Origin: Dactylosporangium sp. AC04546 | GTDB taxonomy: Bacteria > Actinomycetota > Actinomycetes > Mycobacteriales > Micromonosporaceae | NCBI RefSeq assembly: GCF_022095675.1 | Contig: NZ_JAHYSG010000017.1 | Location: forward strand, 1 to 64,000 | Direction: 5' to 3' | DNA: 64,000 nt | In this document: in pieces, positions 27,130-36,379 of the stretch | Numbering within the stretch: the stretch's first letter is position 1 | How the letters are laid out: every line of letters starts with the position of its first letter | The notes under the pieces: generated by a model | Told to the model about the DNA's origin: nothing | Database searches by the model: none | The model's input: the letters and a program-made list of their open reading frames with translations, nothing else | Position numbers and translations under genes: made by a program

Positions 27130-27915
27130 TCAGTCCCGTTCCGTCCAGCGGAAGGTCAGCAGGCACAGGACCAGGCCCGCGACGACCCAGCCGACGAGCA
27201 CCAGCGCGATCGTGCCGTGCTGCCAGGCGCCGCCGATCTCCTGCGAGGCGAACGAGTCGGGCAGGAACACCGAGCGCATGCCCTGGGTCATCCACTTGAG
27301 CGGGAACACCGCCGCGATGCCCTGCATCCAGGCCGGCAGGTCGGTGTACACGAAGAAGACGCCCGAGATGAACTGGAGCACGATCGCCACCGGCGTCACC
27401 ACGGCCGGCCCACTGCGCCCGGTGCGGGCGAGCGACGAGAACGCGATGCCGCACAGCGTGCACGCGGTGATCCCGAGCAGCGCGACCCAGCCGAACGTGA
27501 GCCAGCGGGCCGCCGTCGAGGGCAGGTCAAGGTCGAAGAACAGCGCGGCCGTCCCCAGCAGCAGCACGGTCTCGACGGCGCCGATGGCCAGCACCATGAC
27601 GACCTTGCCGATGAAGTACGCCGTGCGGGGCATCGGGGTGCCGCGCAGCCGCTTGAGGATGCCCTTCTCCCGCTCGATCGGGATCTGGATCGCCAGCGAC
27701 TGGAAGCCGGTCGCCAGCAGGCCCGCGGCGATCATGCCGGCCGCGAAGTACTGCGTGAACGAGACCCCGGGCGCGATCTCGCCGCCGAAGACCGCGCCGA
27801 AGATGCCCAGCAGGATCAGCGGGAACAGCAGCGTGAACACCACCGACTCGCGGCTGCGCAGGAACTGCTTGATCTCCAGGCCGCCGCGCAGGAGGCCGAG
27901 CCGCAGGGTGTTCAT
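27130..27915 (-). CDS. ABC-2 type transporter permease
   Basis: A 261-residue integral membrane protein with six predicted helices and the ABC-2 signature region EREKGILKRLRGTPMPRTAYF before the third helix. It forms an exporter with the ATPase encoded upstream; start and stop overlap by 4 nt (ATGA). Family members export drugs, lipids or polysaccharide. The substrate is not readable from sequence. Confidence 0.9.
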   Translation of the reverse strand: MNTLRLGLLRGGLEIKQFLRSRESVVFTLLFPLILLGIFGAVFGGEIAPGVSFTQYFAAGMIAAGLLATGFQSLAIQIPIEREKGILKRLRGTPMPRTAYFIGKVVMVLAIGAVETVLLLGTAALFFDLDLPSTAARWLTFGWVALLGITACTLCGIAFSSLARTGRSGPAVVTPVAIVLQFISGVFFVYTDLPAWMQGIAAVFPLKWMTQGMRSVFLPDSFASQEIGGAWQHGTIALVLVGWVVAGLVLCLLTFRWTERD

Positions 27916-28754
27916 TCGCCGGTACCGATCATCCGCAGGTACACGTCCTCGAGGCTGGGCCGGGTCACGGTGAGGCCCGGCACCTCGCCGCCGAACTCGG
28001 CGGCGAGCCGGGTCACGACCGCGGTCGGGGTGTCGGTCTCCTCGCTGGCCGGCCCGCCGGGCCCCACCCAGCTCACGGTCGCCGCGCCCGTGCCGCGGTG
28101 GCCGAGCCGGTCCGGCGCGTCGACGGCGATGAGCCGGCCGCCGGCCAGCACGCCGACCCGGTCCGCGAGCGCCTCAGCCTCGTCCAGGTAGTGCGTGGTG
28201 AGCAGGATCGTGGTGCCGACCGCGGCCAGACCGCGGATGAGGCCCCAGAACTCGCGGCGCGCCTCCGGGTCGAACCCCGTCGTCGGCTCGTCGAGGAACA
28301 GCAGCTCCGGCCGGCCGATGATGCCGAGCGCGACGTCGAGCCGGCGCTTCTGGCCGCCGGACAGCACGCGGGTGCGGTCGTTCTGCTTCTCGGCCAGGCC
28401 GACGCGGGTGAGCACCTCGTCGGGATCGGCGGCATCGGGGTAGTACCGCGCGAAGTGGTGCACCACCTCGCGCGCCGTGAGATCGTCGAACTCGCCGGTG
28501 CTCTGCAGCACCACGCCCACCCGGCTGCGCCAGGCCGCGTCGGCGTGCTGCGGGTCGACGCCGAGCACCGAGACCTCGCCGGAGGTGCGCTTGCGGAAGC
28601 CCTCCAGGATCTCGACGGTCGTGGTCTTGCCGGCACCGTTGGGCCCGAGCAGCGCGAACACCTCGCCGGCGTGAACATCGAGGTCCACCCCGTCGACAGC
28701 CACAGCGCTGCGATAGCGCTTGTGGAGCCCGCGCACAGTGATCGCATCCGCCAC
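27912..28754 (-). CDS. ABC transporter ATP-binding protein
   Basis: A 280-residue ATPase of the DrrA/daunorubicin-resistance type. Walker A is LLGPNGAGKTTTVEIL, the signature is VLSGGQKRRLDVAL, Walker B is LLFLDEPTTGFDP, and the switch His is in LLTTHYLDEAEALADRV. I chose the GTG at 28754 (VADAITVRGLHK) because TAGTGT lies 7 nt upstream. A GTG at 28763 would overlap that hexamer. It is divergent from the mutase gene. Confidence 0.92.
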   Translation of the reverse strand: MADAITVRGLHKRYRSAVAVDGVDLDVHAGEVFALLGPNGAGKTTTVEILEGFRKRTSGEVSVLGVDPQHADAAWRSRVGVVLQSTGEFDDLTAREVVHHFARYYPDAADPDEVLTRVGLAEKQNDRTRVLSGGQKRRLDVALGIIGRPELLFLDEPTTGFDPEARREFWGLIRGLAAVGTTILLTTHYLDEAEALADRVGVLAGGRLIAVDAPDRLGHRGTGAATVSWVGPGGPASEETDTPTAVVTRLAAEFGGEVPGLTVTRPSLEDVYLRMIGTGE

Positions 28755-28761
28755 GGCGTAC

Positions 28762-28767
28762 ACACTA
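28762..28767 (-). promoter_or_regulatory. -10 hexamer TAGTGT of the ABC operon
   Basis: TAGTGT ends 7 nt before GTG 28754 on the minus strand. It supports that start codon and a leaderless mRNA. Confidence 0.5.
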
Positions 28768-28810
28768 GCCCCGTGACAACTTTCATTGCCCGGGCGTAGT
28801 TACCCTTCAG

Positions 28811-28816
28811 TAAGGT
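28811..28816 (+). promoter_or_regulatory. -10 hexamer TAAGGT of the mutase gene
   Basis: TAAGGT ends 7 nt before ATG 28824. It overlaps an in-frame upstream GTG (28815), which makes that GTG unlikely to be the start. Confidence 0.55.
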
Positions 28817-28823
28817 GCTGGTC

Positions 28824-30797
28824 ATGAGGCTCCCCGAGCGCGATCGTCCGTGGGTCATGCGCACGTACGCCGGTCACTCGTCGGCCGCCGCGTCGAACGC
28901 GCTCTTCCGGCGCAATCTCGCCAAGGGGCAGACCGGGCTCTCGGTCGCCTTCGACCTGCCCACGCAGACCGGCTACGACCCCGACGCCGAGCTCGCCTCC
29001 GGCGAGGTGGGGCGGGTCGGCGTGCCGGTCGCGCACCTCGGGGACATGCGCACCCTGTTCGACGGCATCGACCTCGGGCGGGCCAACACCTCGATGACGA
29101 TCAACGCCACGGCGATGTGGCTGCTCGCACTGTACGTCTCGTGCGCCCGCGAGCAGGGCGTGCCGATCGACACGCTCGCGGGCACCACGCAGAACGACAT
29201 CGTCAAGGAGTACCTGTCGCGCGGGACGCACATCTTCCCGCCCGGGCCGTCGCTGCGCCTGACGACCGACACCATCGCCTGGACCGTGGCCAACTGCCCG
29301 AAGTGGAACCCGGTCAACATCTGCTCGTACCACCTCCAGGAGGCCGGCGCGACGCCCGTGCAGGAGGTGGCGTTCGCCCTCGCGACCGCGATCGCCGTCC
29401 TGGACGCCGTCCGCGACTCCGGCCAGGTGCCGGCCGAGCGCTTCGCGGATGTGGTCGCGCGCATCTCGTTCTTCGTCAACGCCTCCGTGCGCTTCGTCGA
29501 GGAGACGGCAAAGATGCGGGCGTTCACGGCGATGTGGGACGGCATCACCCGGGACCGCTACGGCGTCGAGTCGGCGAGCGCCCGCCGGTTCCGCTACGGG
29601 GTGCAGGTCAACTCGCTCGGTCTCACCGAGGCCCAGCCGGAGAACAACGTGCAGCGGATCGTCCTGGAGATGCTCGGCGTGACGCTGTCGCGGTCGGCGC
29701 GGGCTCGTGCGGTACAACTCCCGGCTTGGAACGAAGCACTCGGCCTGCCGCGGCCGTGGGACCAGCAGTGGTCACTGCGCATGCAGCAGGTGCTGGCGTT
29801 CGAGTCCGACCTGCTGGAGTACCCGGACCTGTTCGAGGGCTCGCACGTGATGACCGCCCTCGTCGACGAGATCGTCGCCGGGGCCACCGCGGAGCTCGAC
29901 CGGGTGCTGGAGATGGGCGGGGTCGTGGCCACGGTCGAGTCCGGCTACCTGAAGAGCGCGCTGGTGGCGTCGCTGGCCGAGCGGCGATCGCGCATGGAGC
30001 GCGGGGACGACGTGGTGGTCGGCGTCAACCGGTTCACCGAGACCGAGCCGTCGCCGCTGACGGGTGCCGACGCCATCGAGCAGATCGACCCGGCCGTTGA
30101 GGCGGCGGCGGTCGCGTCGGTGGCCGCGTGGCGCTCGTCGCGGGGCGACGTCTCGGGGGCGCTCGACCGGCTCCGCGAGGCGGCGGCCGGATCGACGAAC
30201 CTGATGGAAGCGACGTTGGCATGTGTCGATGTCGGCGTGACCACGGGGGAGTGGGCCGCCGTGCTGCGCTCGGTGTTCGGCGAGTACCGCGCGCCGACCG
30301 GTCTGTCCGGTTCGGTGGCGCCGGCTCCGTCGGAGAACCTGGACAAAGTTCGTGAACGCGTGCGGGCCACGGCGGTCGAGCTCGGCAGCGGCCGGTTGCG
30401 GATGCTCGTCGGCAAGCCGGGCCTCGACGGCCACTCCAACGGGGCCGAGCAGATCGCCGTCCGGGCCCGCGACGCCGGGTTCGAGGTGGTGTACCAGGGG
30501 ATCCGGCTGACCCCGGCGCAGATCGTCGCGGCGGCGGTCGAGGAGGACGTGGACCTGGTCGGCCTCTCGGTGCTCTCCGGCTCCCACCTGGCCGCCGTCG
30601 CCTCGGTGCTGTCCGGGCTTCGCGCCGAGGGCCTGGCCGACGTGCCCGTGGTCGTGGGCGGCATCATCCCGCCCGACGACGCGGAGGTGCTGCGCTCGTC
30701 GGGCGTGGCGCGGGTGTTCACGCCGAAGGACTTCGCCATCACCGACGTGGTGAACGAGCTGGTCACCGTCGTCCGCGAGGCCCACCACCTGAGCTAA
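28824..30797 (+). CDS. Ethylmalonyl-CoA mutase-type B12-dependent mutase (MeaA-like)
   Basis: A 657-residue single-chain acyl-CoA mutase. The N-terminal TIM-barrel part has [45 protein letters not shown] and [16 protein letters not shown]. The C-terminal cobalamin-binding domain has [14 protein letters not shown] near 535, with the DxHxxG His as lower B12 ligand, then [11 protein letters not shown] and [13 protein letters not shown]. Length and sequence style match actinobacterial MeaA/ethylmalonyl-CoA mutase (about 650-680) rather than two-subunit methylmalonyl-CoA mutase. ATG 28824 is supported by TAAGGT 7 nt upstream. Its stop interlocks with that of the convergent DUF4126 gene. Confidence 0.9.
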   Translation: MRLPERDRPWVMRTYAGHSSAAASNALFRRNLAKGQTGLSVAFDLPTQTGYDPDAELASGEVGRVGVPVAHLGDMRTLFDGIDLGRANTSMTINATAMWLLALYVSCAREQGVPIDTLAGTTQNDIVKEYLSRGTHIFPPGPSLRLTTDTIAWTVANCPKWNPVNICSYHLQEAGATPVQEVAFALATAIAVLDAVRDSGQVPAERFADVVARISFFVNASVRFVEETAKMRAFTAMWDGITRDRYGVESASARRFRYGVQVNSLGLTEAQPENNVQRIVLEMLGVTLSRSARARAVQLPAWNEALGLPRPWDQQWSLRMQQVLAFESDLLEYPDLFEGSHVMTALVDEIVAGATAELDRVLEMGGVVATVESGYLKSALVASLAERRSRMERGDDVVVGVNRFTETEPSPLTGADAIEQIDPAVEAAAVASVAAWRSSRGDVSGALDRLREAAAGSTNLMEATLACVDVGVTTGEWAAVLRSVFGEYRAPTGLSGSVAPAPSENLDKVRERVRATAVELGSGRLRMLVGKPGLDGHSNGAEQIAVRARDAGFEVVYQGIRLTPAQIVAAAVEEDVDLVGLSVLSGSHLAAVASVLSGLRAEGLADVPVVVGGIIPPDDAEVLRSSGVARVFTPKDFAITDVVNELVTVVREAHHLS

Positions 30798-31426
30798 CCG
30801 GTCGGTCGCCAGCCCTGGGACTGCGCCCATTTGGCGGCTTCCTTCTCCTGCTTGCGGCGCTTGCGACGGCGCATCAGCCAGCCGAACGTCAGGAACATCA
30901 GGAGCAGGAAGAACAGCACCAGTACCGGAAGAATGATCGCGACCAGCGACAGCACCGCGCTGATCCCGTCCTCGATGGTGCTGGCCACGGGCGCGCCGAA
31001 GCCCGCCGTCGTCGCGTTGATGACCGGGCGGGACGCCGCCTTCATGCCGTGCACGCCGAGCGACACCGCGCCGCCGATCACGATGGGCACCCACTGGTTG
31101 CTGGCGAAGAACGACCCGGGATCGGTCACCGTCACCGTCGACGCGCTCGACGCGGCGCCGAACGCGAGCCCGCCCGCCGTCGGCCGCACGAACGTCTGGA
31201 TCACGTCGTTGACGTGGTCGACGATCGGCACCTTGTCGGCGACGAACTCGATCGCCAGCAGCAGGGCGACGATCGCGATCGTCCAGCCGTTCTCCATCCA
31301 CTGCCAGTTCGACGGCAGGTTGATGAGCTCGGTGTACCGCGCGAGCAGCCCGATGGCGAGCAGCGGGATATACGCGTTCAGCCCGGCCGATGTGGCCAGG
31401 CCGAGACCCGTCAATGCTTCCAACAC
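30794..31426 (-). CDS. DUF4126 family membrane protein
   Basis: A 210-residue protein with five to six hydrophobic segments. It begins [29 protein letters not shown] (the [16 protein letters not shown] part is the DUF4126 hallmark) and ends in a basic, Lys/Arg-rich tail, [19 protein letters not shown]. The function is unknown. The GTG at 31426 is the best start. The gene is divergent from nucS with a 51-nt gap and converges on the mutase gene. Confidence 0.8.
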   Translation of the reverse strand: MLEALTGLGLATSAGLNAYIPLLAIGLLARYTELINLPSNWQWMENGWTIAIVALLLAIEFVADKVPIVDHVNDVIQTFVRPTAGGLAFGAASSASTVTVTDPGSFFASNQWVPIVIGGAVSLGVHGMKAASRPVINATTAGFGAPVASTIEDGISAVLSLVAIILPVLVLFFLLLMFLTFGWLMRRRKRRKQEKEAAKWAQSQGWRPTG

Positions 31427-31464
31427 GCCCCTAGCATGACATCGGCCCGCCAATCGGGCCGGGA

Positions 31465-31470
31465 TAGGCT
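31465..31470 (+). promoter_or_regulatory. -10 hexamer TAGGCT of nucS
   Basis: TAGGCT ends 7 nt before GTG 31478; no Shine-Dalgarno sequence. Leaderless start likely. Confidence 0.55.
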
Positions 31471-31477
31471 GTCGGCC

Positions 31478-32137
31478 GTGCGTCTCGTCATCGCCAAGTG
31501 TTCGGTCGACTACGTCGGCCGGCTCACGGCCCACCTCCCGCTCGCGACCCGCCTCCTGCTGATCAAGGCCGATGGCTCGATCTCGATCCACGCCGATGAC
31601 CGGGCATACAAGCCGCTCAACTGGATGAGCCCGCCGTGCCGCCTGGAGGAGGCCGAGGGCCTCTGGCGTGTGGTCAACAAGGGCGGCGAGGAGCTGCGGA
31701 TCACGATCGAGGAGATCCTGCACGACACGTCACACGAGCTGGGCATCGACCCCGGCCTGGTCAAGGACGGCGTCGAGGCCCACCTCCAGGAGCTGCTGGC
31801 CGCCGCGCCACAGACGCTCGGCACGGGCTTCACGCTGATCCGCCGCGAGTACATGACCGCGATCGGCCCGGTCGACCTGCTGTGCAAGGACGGCGGCGGC
31901 GCGACGGTCGCGGTCGAGATCAAGCGCCGCGGCGAGATCGACGGCGTGGAGCAGCTGACCCGCTACCTGGAGTTGCTCGGCCGCGACCCGCTGCTGGCCC
32001 CGGTGAGCGGCATCTTCGCCGCCCAGGAGATCAAGCCCCAGGCGCGGGTGCTGGCCGAGGACCGGGGCATCCGCTGCGTGGTCCTCGACTACAACGCCCT
32101 CCGCGGGATCGAGCGGGACGAGCTGACGCTCTTCTAG
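31478..32137 (+). CDS. nucS: Mismatch-specific endonuclease NucS/EndoMS
   Basis: A 219-residue nuclease that provides non-canonical mismatch repair in actinobacteria lacking MutS/MutL. The N-terminal domain binds DNA ([36 protein letters not shown]). The C-terminal RecB-like nuclease has [21 protein letters not shown], with the D...ExK metal-binding triad, and [15 protein letters not shown]. The C-terminus DELTLF fits the sliding-clamp interaction motif described for this family. The GTG start at 31478 is supported by TAGGCT 7 nt upstream. Confidence 0.95.
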   Translation: MRLVIAKCSVDYVGRLTAHLPLATRLLLIKADGSISIHADDRAYKPLNWMSPPCRLEEAEGLWRVVNKGGEELRITIEEILHDTSHELGIDPGLVKDGVEAHLQELLAAAPQTLGTGFTLIRREYMTAIGPVDLLCKDGGGATVAVEIKRRGEIDGVEQLTRYLELLGRDPLLAPVSGIFAAQEIKPQARVLAEDRGIRCVVLDYNALRGIERDELTLF

Positions 32138-32197
32138 GCCTCCCTCAGCGCTGGGCCCTCCCTCAGGGCTACGCCCTCCCCAGGGCTAGGCCCATCC

Positions 32198-33703
32198 TCA
32201 GCGCGAGCGGCCGTGGACCAGGCGGACGACCTTCACGATCTGGGCCATGGTCTTCTCGGTGCGGTCGAAGGTCGCCGCGGCCAGGACGGTCGGCCCGCGG
32301 CGCTTCACGACCGCCTTCGGGCGGGTGAACTCGCGCAGGCCGTCCTCGCCGTGGATGCGGCCGAAGCCCGAGCCACCCACGCCGCCGAACGGCAGTGACG
32401 GCATGCCGGCGAAGGTCAGCGCCGAGTTGATCGAGGTCATGCCCGAGCGGACCCGGCGGGCCAGGTCGAGCGCGCCCGCCTTGGCGAAGATCGCGCCACC
32501 CAGGCCGTAGCCGGTGTTGTTGGTCAGTCGGACCGCCTCCTCGGCGTCGCGGACCTTGGTCACCGTCAGCGTCGGGCCGAACGTCTCCTCCTGGACCGCT
32601 GCCGCGTCCTCCGGCACATCGACGAGGATCGTCGGGCTGACGAACGGCGGCTGGACCGCCTCCGCGCCGCCCAGCACGGCCCGGCCGCCCCGGGTCAGGG
32701 CGTCCTCGATGTGCCGGCGGATGATGTCGACCTGCGACGGCATGGTGATCGGGCCGATGTCGGAATCGGGCTCGGCGCCGACCGTCAGCTTCCCGGCGCG
32801 GTCGACGATGCGGCTCACGAACTCGTCGTAGACGGGGGCGGCGACGTACACCCGCTCGATACCCACGCAGGTCTGGCCCGCGTTCGTCAGGCCACCCCAC
32901 ACGCAGGCGGCCGCGGCGGCGTCGAGGTCGGCGTCGGCGGCCACGATCATGGAGTCCTTGCCGCCGCACTCCAGCAGGACCGGGGTGAGCGACTCGGCGG
33001 CCGCGGCCATGACCTTCTTGCCCGTCGCGGTCGAGCCGGTGAACGCGATCTTGTCCACGCCGGAGCGGCACAGCAGCGCACCGACGTCGCCCATGCCGTG
33101 GACGATCTGGAGCACCGGCTGCTCGGGGACGACCTCGTTGAAGCGGTCGACGAGCCACTGGCCGAGGGCGGGGGTGTACTCGCTCGGTTTGAAGACCACC
33201 GCGTTGCCGGCCGCGAGCGCGTAGGCGATCGAGCCCATCGGCGTGAGCACCGGGTAGTTCCACGGGCCGATGACGCCGACCACGCCGAACGGCAGGTACT
33301 CGAGGTACGACGTGTGCTCCTTGAGCAGCAGTGAGCTGCTGACCCGCCGGCGGCCCAGCACCTTCCGGGCGTGCTGCGCGGCCCACGCGATGTGGTCGAC
33401 GGCGGCGATGGCCTCGACCAGGGCGTCGGCCTTCGGTTTGCCGCCCTCGCGGTGCATCAGGGCGGTGAGCTCCTCCAGGCGGTTGGTGAGCAGGCTGCGG
33501 TACGCCAGGAGCCGGTGCTTGCGCCCCGCGAAGTCCAGGCCGGCCCACCACGCGGCCGCATCACGGGCCCGGGCGACCGCGCCGGTGAGATGATCGGCCG
33601 AGGCGACCGGGAAGCGGCCGACCTCCTCGCCGGTGGCCGGGCTGGTCGAGATCAGCGAGCCCTCGTCGACGGCGGGGACACCGGGCGTTCGCGTGGCGGT
33701 CAT
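32198..33703 (-). CDS. NAD(P)-dependent aldehyde dehydrogenase
   Basis: A 501-residue ALDH-superfamily enzyme oxidising an aldehyde to a carboxylate. It has GVVGVIGPWNYPVLTP, FKPSEYTP, FTGSTATGKKVM, the general-base Glu in LLECGGKDS, the nucleophilic Cys in NAGQTCVGIERV, and EETFGPTLTV. The style matches succinate-semialdehyde dehydrogenase-like members, but the substrate is not established. A leaderless start is likely: TAGACT ends 6 nt before the ATG at 33703. Downstream (32138-32197) are short CCCTCAGGGCT-like repeats between convergent genes. Confidence 0.9.
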   Translation of the reverse strand: MTATRTPGVPAVDEGSLISTSPATGEEVGRFPVASADHLTGAVARARDAAAWWAGLDFAGRKHRLLAYRSLLTNRLEELTALMHREGGKPKADALVEAIAAVDHIAWAAQHARKVLGRRRVSSSLLLKEHTSYLEYLPFGVVGVIGPWNYPVLTPMGSIAYALAAGNAVVFKPSEYTPALGQWLVDRFNEVVPEQPVLQIVHGMGDVGALLCRSGVDKIAFTGSTATGKKVMAAAAESLTPVLLECGGKDSMIVAADADLDAAAAACVWGGLTNAGQTCVGIERVYVAAPVYDEFVSRIVDRAGKLTVGAEPDSDIGPITMPSQVDIIRRHIEDALTRGGRAVLGGAEAVQPPFVSPTILVDVPEDAAAVQEETFGPTLTVTKVRDAEEAVRLTNNTGYGLGGAIFAKAGALDLARRVRSGMTSINSALTFAGMPSLPFGGVGGSGFGRIHGEDGLREFTRPKAVVKRRGPTVLAAATFDRTEKTMAQIVKVVRLVHGRSR

Positions 33704-33709
33704 GGCGCG

Positions 33710-33715
33710 AGTCTA
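33710..33715 (-). promoter_or_regulatory. -10 hexamer TAGACT of the aldehyde dehydrogenase gene
   Basis: TAGACT on the minus strand ends 6 nt before the ATG at 33703; no Shine-Dalgarno sequence. Confidence 0.55.
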
Positions 33716-33799
33716 AACCCGGAAATTACTCACGAGTAGATGTCGAGGACCGAACCGACGCTCCGACCGGTTGGCAGCACAACGAGTCAGGAGGACCCG

Positions 33800-34609
33800 A
33801 TGAAGACCGAGACCCTTGCCGTGCCGGGCGCGACGCTGCACTACGAGGTCCGCGGCAGCGGCCCCGTGCTTTTGCTGATCTGCGGCGGCATCTACGACGC
33901 GGAGGGCTTCGCCGGGCTGGCCGAGGAGCTCGCCGGCGAGCGGACCGTCGTCGCGTACGACCGCCGTGGCAACTCCCGCAGCCCGCTCGACGGCCCGCCC
34001 GCGCCGCAGCGCGTCGAGGAGCACGCCGACGACGCCTACCGCCTGCTCGCCGCGGTCGGGGTGACCGGGGACGAGCCGGCCGACGTGTTCGGCAACAGCT
34101 CCGGCGCCACGATCGCGCTGGAGCTGGCCGCGCGCCACCCGGAGCTGCTGCGCACGGTCGTCGCCCACGAGCCGCCGGTGTTCGAGCTGCTGCCGGACTT
34201 CGAGCGCTTCCGCACCCTCATGGCCGCGGTATCCCAGGCGGACCGGGAGTCCGGCTGGGGCGCCGCGATGGGCGTGTTCGGCGCCGGCTTGGGCATGGGG
34301 GAGGAGCCGGTGCCGGGCCCGCCGCCGTCGCCCGAGTTCGCCGCGCGGATGCAGCAGAACATGCCGTTCTTCGTGACCTATGAGGTACCGCCGGTCAGCG
34401 CGTACCGCCTCGACCTCGACGCGCTGCGCGTCGCCGCCACGCGGATCGTGCCGGCGGCCGGCGCGGCGAGCACCGGCGAGCCGCCGAACCGGGTCGCGCT
34501 GGAGCTGGCGACCCGGCTCGACACCACGGCGGTGCTGTTTCCGGGCGGGCATGGCGGCTTCGGCAACGCCGGACCGTTCGCGGCGAAGCTCCGAGAGGTC
34601 ATCGACTAG
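33800..34609 (+). CDS. Alpha/beta hydrolase
   Basis: A 269-residue alpha/beta-hydrolase. The oxyanion region is LLLICGGIYDAEGF, followed by VVAYDRRGNSRSP. The nucleophile elbow is VFGNSSGATIAL (GxSxG, Ser about residue 100). The catalytic His is expected in GGHGGFGN near the C-terminus. The start at 33800 follows an AGGAGG Shine-Dalgarno sequence. It is divergent from the aldehyde dehydrogenase gene. Such enzymes act as esterases, lipases or epoxide hydrolases; the substrate is unknown. Confidence 0.88.
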   Translation: MKTETLAVPGATLHYEVRGSGPVLLLICGGIYDAEGFAGLAEELAGERTVVAYDRRGNSRSPLDGPPAPQRVEEHADDAYRLLAAVGVTGDEPADVFGNSSGATIALELAARHPELLRTVVAHEPPVFELLPDFERFRTLMAAVSQADRESGWGAAMGVFGAGLGMGEEPVPGPPPSPEFAARMQQNMPFFVTYEVPPVSAYRLDLDALRVAATRIVPAAGAASTGEPPNRVALELATRLDTTAVLFPGGHGGFGNAGPFAAKLREVID

Positions 34610-34624
34610 AAGGGACCGAGGAGC

Positions 34625-35326
34625 CTAGGAGGCGTGCTCCTTCAGGATCCGCTCGGCCACGGCGATCGGGTCGGCGAGCCTGCCCTCGGTGGGCGCGTCG
34701 ACCCAGCGCTGCTTCTCGGGGAAGAACGCGACCGTGGACGCGGCCTTGCGGATGTCCTCCTGCATGCCGGTGTCCATCTGGCCGGGGTCGATGTTGACGA
34801 CGCTGATCCGCTCGTCTTCCTTGACCTGCGAGGCGACGACGTCGAAGAAGGTCTCGCCGCCGGCCTTCGTCGTGCAGTACAGCGCCCAGCCGTCGATGAT
34901 CCGCCGGGCCGCACCCGAGGACACGAACAGCACCCGGACCCGGGCATCGTACGGCGCCGCGCGCAGGAACGTGTTGGTGAGCACGATCGGCGCGGTGAGG
35001 TTGACCGCGATCGCGTTGGTGATCGCCTCGGTGGTGAGCTTGCCGACGGCGCCGATCGGCTCGACGACGGCCGCGTTGTGGATCAGCACGACGTCGTCGC
35101 TGCCGCGCAGGAAGGCGCGCAGGGTGTCGTTGTCGGGCAGCCAGTGCGCGTCGGCGATGTCGGTGGAGAACAGCGTGACGTCCTCGGGCCGTTCGTCGCG
35201 GAGTTGTCGCTGTTCTGGTGTGAAGTGACGGCCGACCGCGAAGATCCGGTCGCCCCGTCCGGTGCTCACGTCGAACAGTGCGGCGCCCAGGCCGCGGGAC
35301 ACCCCGGTGATCACGACGGAACGCAT
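34625..35326 (-). CDS. Short-chain dehydrogenase/reductase
   Basis: A 233-residue classical SDR. The cofactor motif is TGVSRGLGAAL at the N-terminus (TGxxxGxG). HNAAVVEP replaces the usual NNAG, the catalytic Ser is in LFVSSGAARR, and the active-site YCTTKAG gives YxxxK. NIDPGQMDTGMQ is the PG motif region. The substrate is unknown. TAGAGT lies 6 nt before the ATG at 35326. It precedes the MarR gene's 3' end by about 30 nt but is transcribed from its own promoter. Confidence 0.88.
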   Translation of the reverse strand: MRSVVITGVSRGLGAALFDVSTGRGDRIFAVGRHFTPEQRQLRDERPEDVTLFSTDIADAHWLPDNDTLRAFLRGSDDVVLIHNAAVVEPIGAVGKLTTEAITNAIAVNLTAPIVLTNTFLRAAPYDARVRVLFVSSGAARRIIDGWALYCTTKAGGETFFDVVASQVKEDERISVVNIDPGQMDTGMQEDIRKAASTVAFFPEKQRWVDAPTEGRLADPIAVAERILKEHAS

Positions 35327-35332
35327 GCGGTC

Positions 35333-35338
35333 ACTCTA
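35333..35338 (-). promoter_or_regulatory. -10 hexamer TAGAGT of the SDR gene
   Basis: TAGAGT on the minus strand ends 6 nt before the ATG at 35326; leaderless arrangement. Confidence 0.5.
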
Positions 35339-35356
35339 TTCCTGTCGCAAGGTCAT

Positions 35357-35860
35357 TCATACGGACCGAGCGCCCAGTCCCTTCGGTGCCCCCGGACAGG
35401 TGTCACCGAGCTTGCCCGCGACCGCGCCGAGCGCGTCGGCGAGGGCGGCGGTCTGGTCGTGGTCGAGGTGGTCGAAGATCAGCCGGCGGACGTCGGCGAC
35501 GTGGGCCGGGGCGACCTGCTCGGCGAAGCGCCGGCCGGGCTCCGTGACCCGGGCGATGCTGACCCGGCCGTCACACGCGTCGCCGCTGATCTCGACGTAT
35601 CCCAGATCGACCAGCTTGCGCATCCGGTGGCTGAGCCGGCTCGCCGACATGTTCATCTGGCCGGCCAGGTCGGACAGGCGCAGGCCGTCCTCGGCGTTGC
35701 TCAGCGCGGCCAGCAGCCCATACTCGACGTGCACCAGCCCGTGCGGGCGGAACGTGCGCTCCAGCTCGGGGAAGCCGACGAGCACGATGGCCAGGAGCGA
35801 CAGCCAAGCGTGCTGCTCGGTGTCGTCCAACCATCGTGGCTCGTCGTTCATGCCGTCCAT
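35357..35860 (-). CDS. MarR-family transcriptional regulator
   Basis: A 167-residue winged-helix regulator. After an N-terminal dimerisation helix, the DNA-binding region reads LRLSDLAGQMNMSASRLSHR with the recognition helix SASRLSHRMRKLVDLGYV, followed by the wing SGDACDGRVSIARVTEPGR, typical MarR D-x-R-x-x. ATG 35860 is my start; 35881 and 35851 are also in frame. It lies 47 nt downstream of the DoxX-like gene on the same strand, and the promoter of that pair has two MarR-type boxes, suggesting autoregulation. Confidence 0.88.
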   Translation of the reverse strand: MDGMNDEPRWLDDTEQHAWLSLLAIVLVGFPELERTFRPHGLVHVEYGLLAALSNAEDGLRLSDLAGQMNMSASRLSHRMRKLVDLGYVEISGDACDGRVSIARVTEPGRRFAEQVAPAHVADVRRLIFDHLDHDQTAALADALGAVAGKLGDTCPGAPKGLGARSV

Positions 35861-35907
35861 GGTGCCTGGATCTTGCCCCATGGGGCCAACAAGGGGTCCG
35901 AAACGCG

Positions 35908-36264
35908 TCAGAAGCGGCCGATCGCGATCACCACGGCGAGGGCGCCGAGGACGAGGTTGACCGGGATCACCGGGTACTCCTTGGCGCGCACGTGGTCGGC
36001 GATGGCGAGCACCATGACCAGCGCGAGGCCGACGGCCGCGAGCGGGGTCAGGATCGGCGCGATGTCGGTGGCCCAGGGCAGGATCAGGCCCAGGCCGCCG
36101 AGGATCTCCATGACGCCGATGAACTTGACGGTGCCGGCCGAGCGCCGGTTGACCCAGGTCATGTTCCCCGCGAGCTTCTCCTTGGGCTGCGTCGACTTCA
36201 TGACGCCGGCGCCCAGGAAGGCCACGCCCAGCAGGATCTGCAGTACCCATAGGAACACGTTCAC
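35908..36264 (-). CDS. DoxX-like membrane protein
   Basis: A 118-residue protein with four membrane helices. It begins MNVFLWVLQILLGVAFLGAG, then MKSTQPKEKL and FIGVMEILGGLGLILPW, the DoxX pattern. Family members take part in redox and thiol-stress responses in actinobacteria. GTG 36264 is set by GAGGAG 5 nt upstream. It is the first gene of a two-gene unit with the MarR regulator. Confidence 0.85.
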   Translation of the reverse strand: MNVFLWVLQILLGVAFLGAGVMKSTQPKEKLAGNMTWVNRRSAGTVKFIGVMEILGGLGLILPWATDIAPILTPLAAVGLALVMVLAIADHVRAKEYPVIPVNLVLGALAVVIAIGRF

Positions 36265-36278
36265 GACGACTCCTCGTG

Positions 36279-36322
36279 CTTGAAGCTTCAAGTGAATGGC
36301 GGCACTGTACTTGAATCGTCAA
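36279..36322 (-). promoter_or_regulatory. Two TTGA-N4-TCAA operator-like boxes before DoxX/MarR
   Basis: Box 1, CTTGAAGCTTCAAG at 36279-36292, is a perfect 14-nt palindrome 14 nt before the DoxX start codon. Box 2, TTGAATCGTCAA at 36311-36322, has the same half sites; on the minus strand it includes TTGACG, a possible -35. A repressor bound to these boxes would block the promoter, and the encoded MarR protein is the obvious candidate. Inference. Confidence 0.6.
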
Positions 36323-36379
36323 ATACCTCGCAATGTCCTGACGGACGGGTGACGGACCTTCACCCATGACCGGCCGACC

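Noticed and set aside
28815..28823. Earlier GTG start of the mutase gene
   Set aside because: That GTG overlaps the TAAGGT hexamer; ATG 28824 has the regular 7-nt spacing, and family proteins begin at about this point.
32138..32197. CCCTCAGGGCT-like short repeats as a regulatory array
   Set aside because: Only three or four imperfect copies between convergent genes, with no consistent spacing; probably simple-sequence drift or a weak terminator.
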